The translations under genes and the position numbers were made by a program. The notes beneath the pieces are model-generated. The model saw only the letters and a program-made list of their open reading frames with translations, searched no databases and had not been told where the DNA came from. DNA of 64,000 bases from Pachypanchax playfairii (taxonomy: Eukaryota > Chordata > Actinopteri > Cyprinodontiformes > Aplocheilidae): positions 5,320,103-5,384,102 of the forward strand of contig SSNP01000019.1 in NCBI GenBank assembly GCA_006937955.1. Direction: 5' to 3'. This document shows, in pieces, positions 20,218 to 34,179 of the stretch (its first letter is position 1; the number at the start of each line of letters is the position of its first letter).

Positions 20218-22640
20218 GGTCCTCCGTCACCTCGTGGTTTTCTAAGCTTCCTGCTGCTCTCCGCTTTCTGCTGCGCTCCTTCTCTTCTACTTACTCATCT
20301 TGTCTTTTTTGTTGTCAAAGGGCAGATCTTTGCAAACTTGTTTTGCGTGTGTGTTTGTGCTGGTGTAACGGACTGTGTGTTTGTGTGTAATTGACAGCGT
20401 CCTTGTGTTATCGGTCACACAGGGTGGCCACTGCCTTCCCTGGCGACGGACTGTGATGCCAATCTGTTGCAACAGCAACTTTGTCAGTTCCGAAGTAAAC
20501 AGAGAGAAAAAAAACTCCCTCCTGTTTCATTCTGTTGTTTTTCCTTTCTCTCTTTTTATAACTTGAATTTTGTTCTTCATCTGCTTCATTTTTTTTGTCA
20601 TGCAATGTGATATATATATATTTTTTTTTATTAGAAACAAACTTCCAAATTTTACTTTTATTAGACTTTAAATTCTGGTTCACTGATGCAATTTTCCAAA
20701 AAAGAAAATAAACTGTAATTTTTTTAATGTTATGCTCACATCCATTCGGGCTGTCATGACATTGGGTTTTAAAGGAAGAACTGAACTGAAAACAACTTAG
20801 AACTGAGAGGGTTAAATTGTGGATGAGTAACAGGTGAGGTGATTAATAGATGAGGAGCAGGTGTGTAATGAGCTGAACCAGGAAGAAACTAAGTGAATCC
20901 AGGAAAACAATGACAGGGTGAAAAATAATAACTAAATACAATGATTTCAAAATTTGACTAAAAATGACGACAACAAAATATTCAGAAGTGAAAAAAAGAC
21001 AATACCAAAAGCTTAATACTGTGACAAAGACTAAAGTGTATCAAAGCAGTAAGAAAAGGTCTTTGAAGCAGGACACAGACAGACAGGCTGAGCAGAGAGT
21101 GAGACTGCTTTAAGTAGAATAGTACTCGCACACTGACAGACGGACACACAGACTCAACAATGAAGGATTTCAGCTTTCTGATGGAAGAAGATTGGGGAGA
21201 GAGAGAGAAGTCTGCGCCACATAGTGGTTCCACCTCGTCAAAAAACTCCAGGACATCTAGATCCAGCAGTGGCAGTCCCTGAATCTCAGTGACAACCCCA
21301 CCACCTCCTCGTTCATCTGTGTGTGCTTGGACACCAGATGGATGCTGAGCTCTGGCTGGCCTCTATCACACAAGTACAGAGTTGAAGTCATGGCTAACCA
21401 CCAGGAAATGTGAGTGTTGCAGAATGTTTCCTGTCTGCAGGATCCAGTTCATGGATTCTGTCATGTGTTTCTTTTTTTAAATTATATTTATTTTTTGTTT
21501 AGCTTATCACCAAGCAACATTAGTGGTAAAAGCAATGGTTGTTAAAAAAAAATAACAGGCTTCAAAACAAATTTTGAAAATTTGATGACGTGGAAATTTT
21601 AAGTGCACAAAGTCAAAAGTGCTGCTGGTGGTCTCTGTCCATTTCTCTGTTCCTCTTGTCTAGATTAATAGTTGATATAACACTTTATGGACGACAAGCA
21701 GCTTCTACAAGATGGTCCTCTCTCTGTGCGAGTCTAATTAAACAACTTTCTTATTGGCATCCCTTCTTCTCGTCACCCTGCTGCCCATCACCCCCCTCCC
21801 CTTCCCTGTGATGCACACAGAGCTTATTAATTACTCCGGAGGTTACAGATCAGCAGGCTCCGTTCCCTCATCCCTCATGAACATACAAGAACACATACAT
21901 CCCTTCCATCTACAGTAACACGGACACTCTTGATGTGATCACAGTTACTCTATATTCTAGCCTATTTTTTTTAACCCAGATGATTCTCTCTTACAGTCTG
22001 CTGTGTGTGTGTGTGTGTGCTCGCATCCTTTTGATGTGAAGTGTGCAGCACAAAAGTGCAGGCACCACCTTGGCCAGTTCTTTCAGATTTGAGTGCACAG
22101 CTTCCTCTCATCTCTGAAACTGATACCTGACAACTAGAAAGATGAAAGGAAGTTAAAAAAAAGGAAACAATACAAAACAGGGAGATTCACTCAAAGCCAT
22201 GACCTGGCAACACACATGCTGAGTAAATCTGTTAGAAAAAAATGTATGATAAAAAAAAACAAGTAAAAATCCTAGTTGGAACACGGACTAAAATTCTTAA
22301 AAAGTATAATTAAAAGTATCTTGTGGAGCAGTGGTGGTCAGCTGGTGGCCCCTGGAACAGAACAGAGGTGTGAATGCATCCCATCTGGTTCGCAAAGTGT
22401 TAAATAATTTAAAACAAGGGAGTGGCTATTGGCATGTCTGCTGCAGTGCCCCTACAATTAGAGTTATTGATACGTCAGTCACATGCATTAATTTCCGTAT
22501 ATATACGGCCATGTTTTCACGTGCGCCTCAGATGTGAAAGTGGCTGCAGATTGTTTACTAGCAAATGGAGCAAAGTTTGAAAGTTTTATTCATACTGTCC
22601 AAGAATATTAGCGTGGGAAATGTGTCCAGCTATACAGAAG
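20218..22640. other. non-coding with low-complexity tracts
   Basis: No gene. About 20750-20900 has a GGTGAGGTGATTAATAGATG/GAGGAGCAGGTGTG stretch of the kind found in dispersed fish repeats, not classified. A short GT run lies near 22003-22020. Confidence 0.5.
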
Positions 22641-22651
22641 AGATTAGAACC

Positions 22652-22985
22652 ATTGCTGCGAGAAGTTGTTTTTAGGTTGGATTTTTCGACAAATACGTCT
22701 TCAATAGCGTCTTCAACCGGGTCTTGTTGCTCAGTTTCACTCGGTACCCAGTGAGCTAGTTGCTAGCACCGAGGTAGCCACGGTTCAAGACATTGCTAGA
22801 TATCTGTTGAATATGCAACTTAAAATTGACTTCCCCGTGATACTATTGCTGCGAGAAGTTATTTTTGGGTTGGATATTCGACATATATTCAGCAGTGTCT
22901 TTGGACGCTGCTTTATGCTCTATTTTACTTGGTGCCCAGTAAGCTAGCTGTTAGCACCGAGATAGCCGCGGTTCAAGACGATGGG
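22652..22985 (+). repeat. two-copy tandem repeat, unit ~190 bp
   Basis: ATTGCTGCGAGAAGTT starts at 22652 and again at 22845, and GCACCGAGGTAGCC/CGGTTCAAGA closes each copy (about 22790 and 22978). The copies have diverged (for example GCTAGTTGCTAGCACC against GCTAGCTGTTAGCACC), so the duplication is old. No coding potential. Confidence 0.75.
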
Positions 22986-25900
22986 TAGCATTTTCAACTC
23001 CAACAGTATATGTTCAAATATAAACCTTATCACTATTTGAATTGGATTAAAAGTTTCAAAATACAGATATATGTACATGAAACAGATATGGAAAGGTAAA
23101 GAGGCTTATTACGGACCAATACCTTGCCAGGACTGAACTCAGTTGTTAAAAGAGTTCTGCAGCTGAGCGTTTCTACACTTTTTAAACTGCATTATGTTGT
23201 TGTAGTGACTTTTATGTTGGTGATGCTGGTCAGTGCAGTCAAATGCAAGAAGAGATTGTGGGGAAGTACTTTTTTTTTTTTTTGCTAATTTTCGCTACAT
23301 GCAAACATCAATTTGGCATCTGCAACTATATTTTGGCGTTTACAAATCTTTCACTTTTTTAGATCAGACTTTTTTAGATCAGACTTCAGACTGGACATAT
23401 ACTGTAGACAGTTTAGATGTTGTTTTTGTGTCTATTAACCAGATGAGTACTCAATGGCAACTGTATTGTGAGAGGCGAACAACTGAAGAGTAAACATTGT
23501 TGCACATGTAGGCGATGTCAACATGTTTAAAAGAGTAGACCTGTAGCTGATTAGTTGTGTCTTCAGTTAGTTTTTATTTTGCATTTGGAGAAGGGTCACA
23601 ATACAGATCTAAAATGTTAATCCTCTATGTAAGTACCAAATGTATCCACCCATTACTTGTCTCATATTTTCATGTTTGTCTAATCATTCACATTTGTGTA
23701 TAATTTGAAATCTCAAAAGAAAAATTAGAAAATTTGTTTAACATTAAAAAATAACAACAGAACAAAATAGCAGAAATTAAGATAAATAAAGCAGAACAGC
23801 AGAAACAGGATAAATTGGTGTTGAGCTGCTCAGAATTCTGTCCCTGGAACAGATTTTCTTGTGTTAGATATCTAACTTGTGGCAAGGGAGACATGTATAC
23901 AGCAATAAATATAAGTGAGCCATCTTGAAGTTCATGATGATCAGTTGAATGTAGTGCTGTTCCCTGTTTTAGGATAACTGATAGGATAAAGTTCAACAGC
24001 TCAGGTAGAATCTCACTGAGCTGCTGCCGATGGCGACCAAACAGTCAGAATTAGGAGTAAATGTTTATTTGTGATCCTAGTTGACGGGTTCATATAAAAG
24101 TTTTATGTTAAAACTGGGACTGAGACATTTCCGCGACATTCGCTTTAGCTACAAAAAAAGTATTCATGTCTTAATTTTTTAGAAAGTTATTTTCATTTTA
24201 ATCACATTTTTGTCCTCAGAATGTCAGATTTATTTATTTTTTCAATTCGTCACAACTAATTTTGCTGATCACCAACTCCTCCCAAAGTTGTCTAGTATCT
24301 CTGTCGTATTCTCAGTCAGTCAAGTTATTCCTATTCAGGGTCACAGGGAGCTGTCGCCCATCATGGAAACAAAATTATGAGGAATTCTGTGTTTGAGATC
24401 TTCTCAAAGATTCTGTGACCATAGAACATCGTCTCTCTCAGTAGTTTTTTTCAATTGTTTAAGTTTCTAGTAACCTGAAAACGAGGCTCTGCAACACATG
24501 AGAGGTAATTGAACTTTCTCTGGAGCATTTCAAGATGTTTTGCCAACTCTGTTTGTAATTTATCTCAGCAGTTGCAACCCAGTGAGATAGAGGCTTCACT
24601 TCAAATATTAGGAAGAAAATTTATTTAGTCATGATGCGTATAGGATTTTGGCTGATGTATGAGTCACTGAAGGCCACACAGCATTAAATGAAAGGCAATA
24701 ATTCTTCACAAAAATATTCTCCTGGCCACCAAAATTAAATTTGCTATAATTTCCTCCATTTCAACATACTGACAATTTTGTAGCATATTAAAGAATGTTA
24801 ACAAAAGTATTGAGGGGAAAAAAATCACATTATTTCTTCAAAGCCGAAGAGGTTTTTATGTTTTAAAGGAATGAAGCTGGATAACAGAAAGACTCCTGCT
24901 AAGGTTAAAAACACAAAGCCCTGAAAGAAGTGGCTCATGCTGAGACCAGTGGGGGGGATATCAAGAGATTTCTCTGGTTTTCCTCGAGTCTGTTGCTGGA
25001 GGTCATGTAGTGTTGTGCTGATGTAATATCAAGCCTGAAATTGATGTTTAAATTATGTCAAAAACCATTCGGCTGAGTAACGGAAGAAAATCTGACCCTC
25101 TTTTTTAAATGACATACACATTATAGAGGCTATTGATTCATGTTTTCTAAGTTTCTCATCTGATTGTTTTGATTTTTACAAGCTACTTTTTTACTGCTTT
25201 TTTGTTCTCTTGCAGCTCTGAGACTTTTGAAATGCAGCGTACATCTGTTTTCAACAACAGAAAGGAACCTTGTGAGGGATTCAGTGACTAAAGAGGCAGA
25301 TATTTCCCTGAGGAGAAGCTGTAGACTAAAACAGAGGAAACTGGATATCTGGTAAAATGAAATAGAAAAAACAGACAAATACTTTGTTACATATCAGCCT
25401 GTTTTAGCTAATTGGGATCAAACAAAAAAATCACAGGAGATCAGAAGCATTGATATGAGTTGTAGTTTATACACAATATAACAAACTTTAGGCTTCTGCT
25501 GTCGTGCCTTCTGGCTCACTGGAATGTCACACGTTGACACATTAGAGGTATTAACACATATGCCTTTCTTCACAATGACAGAGTATTTGCTGGGCTTAAG
25601 GTCACCATGCTGCCACTCACAGGATGGTGAGAGCTGCAGGAAGGATGGGGGAAAAGTTTTAACCTATTCATCACCGTAAAGGAGTTGACAGTTTGAGAAT
25701 AAGTGAGGAAGGTGAGGAGGTAAGGAAAGATAGAATGAGATGAAAATGTCTGAATAAAAAAAAAGATGCCGGCAGAACATGATTAAAAAATTACAGGAGC
25801 TAAAGGAAAAGATGTCCAATAAAATTATTAGAAAGAAGCTGAATAAAATGTGTAATTAATAAGAAAATTCAACTGTCATGAAACACTGGAGACCAACAAT

Positions 25901-26359
25901 GTCACTGCGGTGGACTCAGATTAGCCGGAAAACAGCAGACAGGCAGGTGTAAAATGTGAGGAGGGTAGAACAAACATGAAAACGAAAACAAAAGGCATAA
26001 AAAATCTTTAAGAAACAAAATATCAACAAAAAAAATCTTACATTTGAAACTCTGTTCCTTTTAACATGACTGAGTTCGGCTCCTGTTATTACTGTCACAC
26101 TGTTTGTACCACATTATGTGCAATAGCAGAAAACAGAAAATAATGAGGAGGAAAATTGTACAAAAAAAAAACTGTCAAATGTGTTGGATTATTTGGGTAA
26201 AAATGTGAAACTACTTTAAATACAGTTTGTCCACGGCGGCATTCAAAAAAACAAGTTATCATATCATGAAAGCAAGTTGTCAGTAACTTGAGATCTTAAT
26301 AATTTGATTGAAGGTTGAACATCTGTGACCCTTAAGCACATGCTCCATTTATTACACTC
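22986..26359. other. non-coding, AT-rich
   Basis: A poly-T run lies near 23271-23283 and a direct 17-bp repeat TTTTTTAGATCAGACTT near 23354-23385. No gene is supported; the longest frame (23688-23996, minus) is hydrophobic low-complexity without family signs. Confidence 0.6.
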
Positions 26360-27047
<688 letters not shown>

Positions 27048-28424
27048 AGTGTTTAAAATCCATCACATCTATCAAACATATTTCAAGTAAGAAAACTATC
27101 AAATTTTTAATTGATTTGCTCAAGTTTTCTACTGTTAGCAACATGAGCTAGCAATCTAGTGCTATATTATGTAAAGTAACACTGTAGCAACGTTTTCATG
27201 ATGTGTATGACTAAATGTAACCTGGTGATGGTCAACAAGTAAAATCCTTAAACAGACTAGTTGTCTCAAATGACAACATGGCCCCAACTTTTATCTTTTT
27301 CTTTGTATTATCTCATTTCAACCATGTTGGTGGTGCTGTATCCCAAGTTTGACTGTTTGGATTATTACAAAGCATAAGCGTGAAGCCATTTCTAAAGAGA
27401 AACATACAGTTTCGGAAATTTCAAAAAGCTGTGATATTTTTTCTTGCTTTACCATATTAATGCAGTGATTTTAATATATACAGTTGAAGGCATGAGATGA
27501 ATTTAGAGACCACAAAGGGCAGTAATTCTAAATTTTAAAGCTTTTATTGTGAAAGTGGCACTTTGTAAAATAACCTACAAATCTACTAGAAGATTGCAAC
27601 TCAGTAACATCACCAGTGTTACTCATCCACATGTTAGATTCTATCACTTTCAACAATTAGTTGGTTACTTTGTACTTCAGCGAAATCACAGAAGTACTTC
27701 GTAATATTGATAAATATTTTCCCCAGAAACTGGAAACCTAAAAGTACAATAAAAATGAGGATGTGTGTTGGTTTGTAAACACATACGATCATTTCTGGTC
27801 ACTGTTTACTCTCAATGTAGACAGAGAACATTTGCCTAAACTTAGTGTACAACAGGTATTATGAAGAATCCTTCTAGTTGCAGCTGGTGTTTTACAGAAA
27901 TCTGTCTGTGGAAAAACAACCAAAGTTCTCTTGGATTGGATGCTCTCCCTCTGAGCTTCATCGAACAGTTTTGAATGCTGTAGTGGGAGTTGTGGGTCTG
28001 TGGGATTTTGGGACTAATTGCTGGTTCACCAGAGGATTCTCTTCAGCAGTCTGACAAGTAAACAGCAGCTTTGTTGTGTCCACATTTCAAATAAAACTGC
28101 GACAGTGGTAGTACACGTGGGTTCTGTAAAGTTGATTTTCCTCCTAGAGAAGGGTATTATTGTGTCTCTTTGGGTTTGTATAAACTTGTGAGAGAGGCTC
28201 TGCGTATGGAGGAGTATGAAAAAAGGGAACACCTGCATGGTGGCAAATTTAATTTGCCACCCATGTTTTCCAACATAAAGGAATAATAAAATAAAACCAA
28301 TCCAAAGCATGTGTCCAATGGGTTTCACAAACGTGTTGCACCTGGGGTCTGTATGTCCGCTGACGTTTTACACATCCATCCATCTTGTGCAGCTTACTTG
28401 AGACCAGGTCACAGGAGCAACAGC
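27048..28424. other. non-coding, AT-rich
   Basis: No gene recognised. A 100-codon minus-strand frame at 28026-28328 has no family resemblance. Confidence 0.6.
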
Positions 28425-28460
28425 TTAAAGCTGCTATACTTAATTTGCATAACAAATTAG
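28425..28460 (+). repeat. TTAAAGCTGC end repeat, copy 1
   Basis: TTAAAGCTGCTATACTTAAT then TTGCATAACAAATT is shared with 37378-37413 apart from one base. It looks like one end of a TTAA-type element. A matching inverted end was not found. About 240 bp on is a GC-richer patch with ACCATGTCACAGCAGG. Confidence 0.5.
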
Positions 28461-28469
28461 TTTAACATA

Positions 28470-30338
28470 TTTTTTTTTCATGCCCATTAAAAACGTTTTA
28501 ACACAGCATGGAGAGAAAATATGTTGTGAAGATTAAAAAACCGAAAAGAAATAATTAAGTGGTTCTCCCATATTTGTCTAAAAACATCAACCGATCAAAT
28601 TGTTCGACCCGGAAGGATTATTATTATTTGGCTTCTGTGATCCTAAAAAACTGAGACATATTACCGCAGCACACCACTGCTGGGAGTGTTCGCCGCTCTA
28701 CCATGTCACAGCAGGAGAAACAGCCGCCGGCTGGTTCCGCATCAGGTTCAGGACAAAGTAACAATTAATGTCAGTTGTTCGTTGTTATATTGTTTTCACT
28801 TACTGGTGATTCCGCCATGTTACGGTACTTGAATGAACTGCGGACCAGTATCTTGCACTCAGTCGTCTTCTGGGGCTATGCATGGGGGCTAGGGATGTCC
28901 AACCACGTCCTCTAGGAACCATCTTAACTGACTCCTTTTGATGCTAAGGAGCAGCAGCTCTGGGTTTCACCTTAAGGCACGAGGCTTTCTCCACAGATAG
29001 TTTAGACTAGACTGATAAAAACAGATTTCACCCTGAATGTGTCATAATGAGCGACTAGATCCAAGAACTGAAGTTTTTTTTAAACATGTTCTGAGTTCAG
29101 GAACGACAGGGAGGCTGCTGGAGACAGAGTGGAGAGGTGAGACAGACTGAATACAGATAACTGAAGAACTAATTATAGTGGATTTTACTTACTGTTGACG
29201 GGTTTCTTTGTAGACAGAGGCTCGAGGAATTGATGGTCCAAAGAGCCAATCAAGGAGCAACCAGGACTGTGGAGATCCAATTGGGTCCAGCTGGAGGCCA
29301 ATGAGATCAGGTAAGGCTGGTGGCTATTGTTCCAGAGGATGGGGAGGTAACAGAGGTTTTGGAATGGAGCAATGGAGAGATCACCACAAGGAGGTTACTT
29401 AGGGATCTTGCAGGTAATAGTGGCAGAAGTCACAAGTAGCACTGGAGACAGGACAGAGTACACATAGTTTAGTCTAGTGGCCTGCAGCTCTGGAGCCACA
29501 TGGGGCTCTTAAGCCCGTCTGAAGGGGCTCCTCGTAACTGTCCAAAATCAACATGAACCTGAAAAACAACAGGAAGTGGATCATTTTTTTCACTTTCACA
29601 TGGAATTTCTGCAGCAGAATGAGACTAATAATGACAAAGAGGTTGTTCTGCCTGTAAAAACTGATTCCAGAACTAGTTTGACTGAAATGTCTGTAAAATG
29701 CAGCAATCAGTTTAACTAAATTGCATTAAAAGCAACTTTTAAGCAGTGTTCTAGTGAAATTGATTACACGTGCAACTCCTCACCAGCAGGTTCTCCTCCC
29801 ACAGCCAGAGCAGCAGATACTTTAGCCCCACCCGGAGCTCTCCTGTGAGGGGGAAACAAAAGAGAACAACTCCCAAAAACCCAGATCCCTGACAGGATGA
29901 TTGATTTCCTCATCCTATCTCTACGGCTGAACCAAGCCACGATCATTTCAGCTCCTTGTATCCAGAATTTCATTCTTTCTGTCATGATCCAAATCTCACA
30001 ATTATAAGTGAGGGCCAGAACATAGATGAACTAGTATATCCAGAGCTGTGCCTTTCGGCTGCTTTTTTATTGACAGACTGGAGCAACATCCTTGTCATGG
30101 TGAACAAAGCACTGTAGTGGTTGTTCCATCTCTCTGTCTTTTATTAATTGTCAATGTGACTTAAAACTCTTCCACCGAAAAAAGGAAAGAATCCAATCTG
30201 AATTTCTAATGTTTCCTCAGGATCTCCATGATCATCTCATGCAGTTATAGACATTTCTATGGAACCACAACTCGGCCAAAAGAAAAACATCTTTAAATTT
30301 TATTTTATTCTGTAATTGTGGCTGCAAAGAATTCACCC
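28470..30338. other. non-coding
   Basis: A small GC-richer patch lies at 28670-28750; otherwise AT-rich. No gene is supported. Confidence 0.55.
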
Positions 30339-30827
30339 ACTGCGTTTACATGCAGCCAATAACCCTTTTAAAACTTGAATATTCACAATGACCCGGTTCT
30401 GCACGGTCATGTAAACACTGGCAAAAACCCGAATATTCTCATAACCGGGTTTTTAAAAACCCGGATTTTACCCCTGGGGTAACCCTCTTCTAACCCGAGT
30501 ATTTAGTCGTGTAAACGCGTATCGGCATAACCCCTACAACACGTGTGTTCTGTGCATGCTCTATTCGTAAGAAATCTTGGTCTTTTGCTGTTGTTGTTTT
30601 TGGATACAGAAAGAAGAATCGCAAATGACATATTGCGTCTTGAAGTAGTCCGTACATCATGACGCTACCCTAACATCCACGGTTAAATCGAGTTATTACA
30701 AGTTTCATATATACAGGGTAACTCTCTCTACTTATGCATGTAAACGGGTTATTCTGAACATTTCAGAAACCCGAATACTGACCTTAACCTGATCATAATC
30801 TGAATATTGGCTGCATGTAAACGTAGT
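30339..30827. mobile_element. MITE-like element with 23-bp inverted ends
   Basis: ACTGCGTTTACATGCAGCC at the left and its near-perfect complement GGCTGCATGTAAACGTAGT at the right bound a 489-bp AT-rich segment. It has many internal AACCCG/CGGGTT pairs (30395-30500, 30745-30775), so it could fold extensively. No coding capacity. Superfamily not assigned. Confidence 0.8.
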
Positions 30828-30839
30828 CACTGGCAAGAA

Positions 30840-31990
30840 AAGATGATGGTGTAGCTGGTCTTACCCATTTGCTTCGATCTGTAGGGAAGTTCTTTGTCTT
30901 CAGTTGGATATTTGGCTTCTTACTTATCAACTTACTTGATATCCATATTATACTCCATAAACAGACGTCTATAATCCTTAATAAATAGTTATATTTTTTA
31001 GCAAAAACCTTTTGCCATATTCAGTTGTGTGTAAACTCAGTCCACAGGTTATATTTGGTTCATCAGCTTGAAAGAAATGGTAAGAAATGAGTCAGGTGTT
31101 CTAGTTTTCTACAGATCTTAGACTTATAAAGGTAATAGGTTGCAGTGGAACATGCACAACACAAGACTATTTTTCCCTGGCAGCTGTTCCTGTGGATAAC
31201 ACCTCAGATTAATGACGTGACCCGGCTCCTTAATGCAGTTTCTGTTATTCTGTCACAAACTCACTGTTGAGGCACAAACCCTGAAATAAAAAGATTGTGC
31301 GGATGTCTAAAAACATCTCAGCATTATGCTGCGTAAAATGAAACACAAATTTGCAGATTGTTTTTTATAATTGTGTGTCATAAATCTTGTTTGACTATTT
31401 TGATAACAGCCCGACTCCAATATTTCCGAGCGCTCTTAGGTTTGTGCTTTTCTTTATTAAGGATGTGTGTTTGTGCACGTGTGTGTTTGTGTGTGTTGAG
31501 AACCTGACAGTGATAATGACTGTCATAAATTACAACCAGGTCTTTACAGAGCCCGATAGCAGGTTAATCAGCTGTTATATTCCTCCAGGGGTGTTCTTAC
31601 AAATGATTATTTCACTGAGGTGAGCGCATCTTTGTGAGGGAACAATTGTGTTTCTATAAAAACACTCCTGATTTTCTCTGTAGTGTGTTGCAATAAATGT
31701 TGAATGTTTCACATGTTTTAAGTACCTGTTACTCTTTATTACCCACATGCTAAAGTTTATAAGATATGTTAGTTTCCTAATTGCCACATTAATTAGTTTT
31801 CTTGCATTTTGTTGCTTTTCATTTTGCTCAGTATCAGTTACAGTTTCCTGTATCCACTAACTACTGTAACCCCCTTTACCCTGCTTCAGATTTATGTTCA
31901 GACTGCAAGTCACACAAGGTTTAATATAGTCTTGATAACGAAAATACACATACGAAGCCCCTTTGCACAGGATAATAATCATGCTACAAT
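30840..31990. other. non-coding
   Basis: No gene or identifiable repeat, apart from short GT-rich runs near 31460-31500. Confidence 0.55.
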
Positions 31991-31993
31991 CTA

Positions 31994-32110
31994 TGTCAAG
32001 TCAAGTTTATTTATAGCGCACTTTAACATACAGCATGACAACTGACCAAATTGTTCTACAGCAAATCAAAAGGTAAAGCAAAATAAAAAATACATCAATA
32101 AACAAATATT
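31994..32110. repeat. common fish TTTATTTATAGCGC-type repeat fragment
   Basis: CAAGTCAAGTTTATTTATAG followed by CGCACTTTAACATACAGC and an A-rich tail. Similar fragments occur at about 49770-49830 and 50725-50800. Typical of dispersed fish repeats; class not assigned. Confidence 0.5.
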
Positions 32111-32119
32111 TAAACAAAG

Positions 32120-33317
32120 AATAAAACTAGGAAGAAGAAAAAGAGATCCAGAACATTGATGGTTTTTCTCAGTGTTTTCATGGATGTGTTAAAAACTCTG
32201 TGGGCCCTGTTTTTTAATTTTTTCATTCAGTCTCATTTGCCAACCAATTTTTAAATCCTGCCTTCGTCTGGGTCTTTAACTCCACCTCAACGTGACATTT
32301 TCAAGAAGTTGTTCATTTTATTATTTATGTATTTCTATTAATGGAGGGAGAAACAGAGATTTATTTTTCTACACTGCATGAAGATGTAAACATAAATTGG
32401 ACCAATAAGTGTGTATAACATTATAAGTTGCAACGATAAACACTAGCACAAACAAATGATGACAAAAGTGACAATTTGACCAACCTGTAATTTATCAGAG
32501 AATTAGCAAATTTTCCTACTACGTCTTTTGGAAATATGCACCTACCTGCACGCACCAAATACAGATTTATCTCTATTAGAGCAGTGATTAGGAAATGAGG
32601 CCTGGGAGTGTTGGAGGTGGAACGGACGCTGCTCTCTGATGTCGCTCACTCTGTCGCCTTCAAATAAGAACATATGCCCCTTTCATCTTCTATTCTAAAT
32701 CATATCTGCTCCTTGTGTCTCATGTCTAAGTAACACAAAAATCAAATTAAACCCACAGTAGCTTACATCAGAGCAGGTTAATCACAGCTCTTACTTTCAG
32801 GGGGCGATTTGACCGAGTCCCATTTATCTAGAGTTTTCTGCTGGTTTTGGGATCCTACTGGTGTTTGGAAATTAAACCTGTTTGGATTTGTTAGGCAGTG
32901 CTAATTAAATGTTACTGAAGAAACTGGGTGGAAATCAGAACCACTCAGGGCAGGGAAGTCAAAATTGTTGAATTTGCTCAACTCCTGATCTAATATAGGA
33001 CAGAAACTGGATGTGAGGCCTCACCTCACCACTGAATGTGCAATCCCACAGAACCTGGTTTGTGCCCATTTCCATTTCTCAGCATGTCGCTTTTATAAAT
33101 TATCAGAAAGATTTGTTCTTATACTCAGACTTTTATTCTGAATAACGTCTTTAATATGTGTCATAATTATTCTTACTGATAGATAATATACAACAGAGAA
33201 AAGCAGATACTCTGCTGCCTCGTCTGTAGAGGGCGTGCAAGAGCCAGCAGGCGGCACTTTCTGCACAAAAGAAATTGATCCTCAAGTGATGTGTAGCATA
33301 GTTTAGCTGTTGGAGAC

Positions 33318-33319
<2 letters not shown>
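32120..33319. other. non-coding
   Basis: No gene or repeat family recognised. Confidence 0.55.

Positions 33320-33354
<35 letters not shown>
33320..33354. repeat. poly-G tract, 35 bases
   Basis: Uninterrupted G run. The proline-rich frames on the opposite strand are artefacts of it. Confidence 0.95.
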
Positions 33355-33355
<1 letters not shown>

Positions 33356-33759
33356 GCGAGAAAGTACAAAAAGTTTGTGAGGCTTCAAGGAGAAAGTTCA
33401 GTGGATCAGTGGTGACTGATTTTGTTGGTCACTGACCTCAGAACCATCTTATTAACTCTGTTTTTATGGTGCTATTTATCACCACAGAGGGCTGTGACTC
33501 GCCTGTTTGGATTCTCTGTTTTTACTGTGTTTCCTGTCTCGTTTATGTAGATGGTTTCCCCACTGCTTCTCTTCCAAGTTAAGTTACTGTTTTTATCCTG
33601 CTCCTTGTTGGTGCTTGTCATTTCTCATTCTCTATTTTTGGGTGTTGGATCTCCCACACAAACTATAAACTGACATTTTCTTCTCCCATGTGGGAGACTC
33701 TACTTTTTCATGTACTAATTAAAACAAAAGAGATCATATATATGTGTGTGTTTTGGAGT

Positions 33760-34171
33760 CAGAGCCAACTCCAAACCTTTGGTGCTCTAGGCAAGATTTT
33801 TTAATCATTATTTTTTACAAAACATGACATTGTTCTGTGGTAGACCATACCCCAATTGTCTGTGTTTGAAACTTTTGATTGATAAAGCAGTTTAAGGTTT
33901 ACATAAGCAACCAGCTGGCAGACTGGGGTGGTGCTGCGAGAGTACGGGGTTCCAGGTCTACTTCTATAAGCTATCCGGTTCTTGTTCATATTCACGTTTC
34001 CTGTGCCTATCCTGTTTGTGGTGTTGCTGAACTGGATTGTAAGGTGTAGCCATAACATAGAGAACTTTCCCAGATGAAGGGGTATTTTGGGGGTGGCTTG
34101 CAGTGGCACCCCTTCCAGCAAGTGGTGCCCTAGGCTACTGCCTAGCCCACCAATACAGAGTTCCGGCTCTG
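33760..34171. mobile_element. hAT-like non-autonomous element
   Basis: Short ends CAGAGCC (33760) and GGCTCTG (34171), with flanks TTTGGAGT and AGTGGAGT (6 of 8 match, as for an aged 8-bp duplication). Internal GGTGCTCTAGGCAAG and GGTGCCCTAGGC blocks resemble fish hAT elements. The 142-codon minus-strand frame is not a recognisable protein. Confidence 0.55.
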
Positions 34172-34179
34172 AGTGGAGT

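Noticed and set aside
33151..33388. Proline-rich frames on the minus strand
   Set aside because: Products of the poly-G tract, shifting with its uncertain length.
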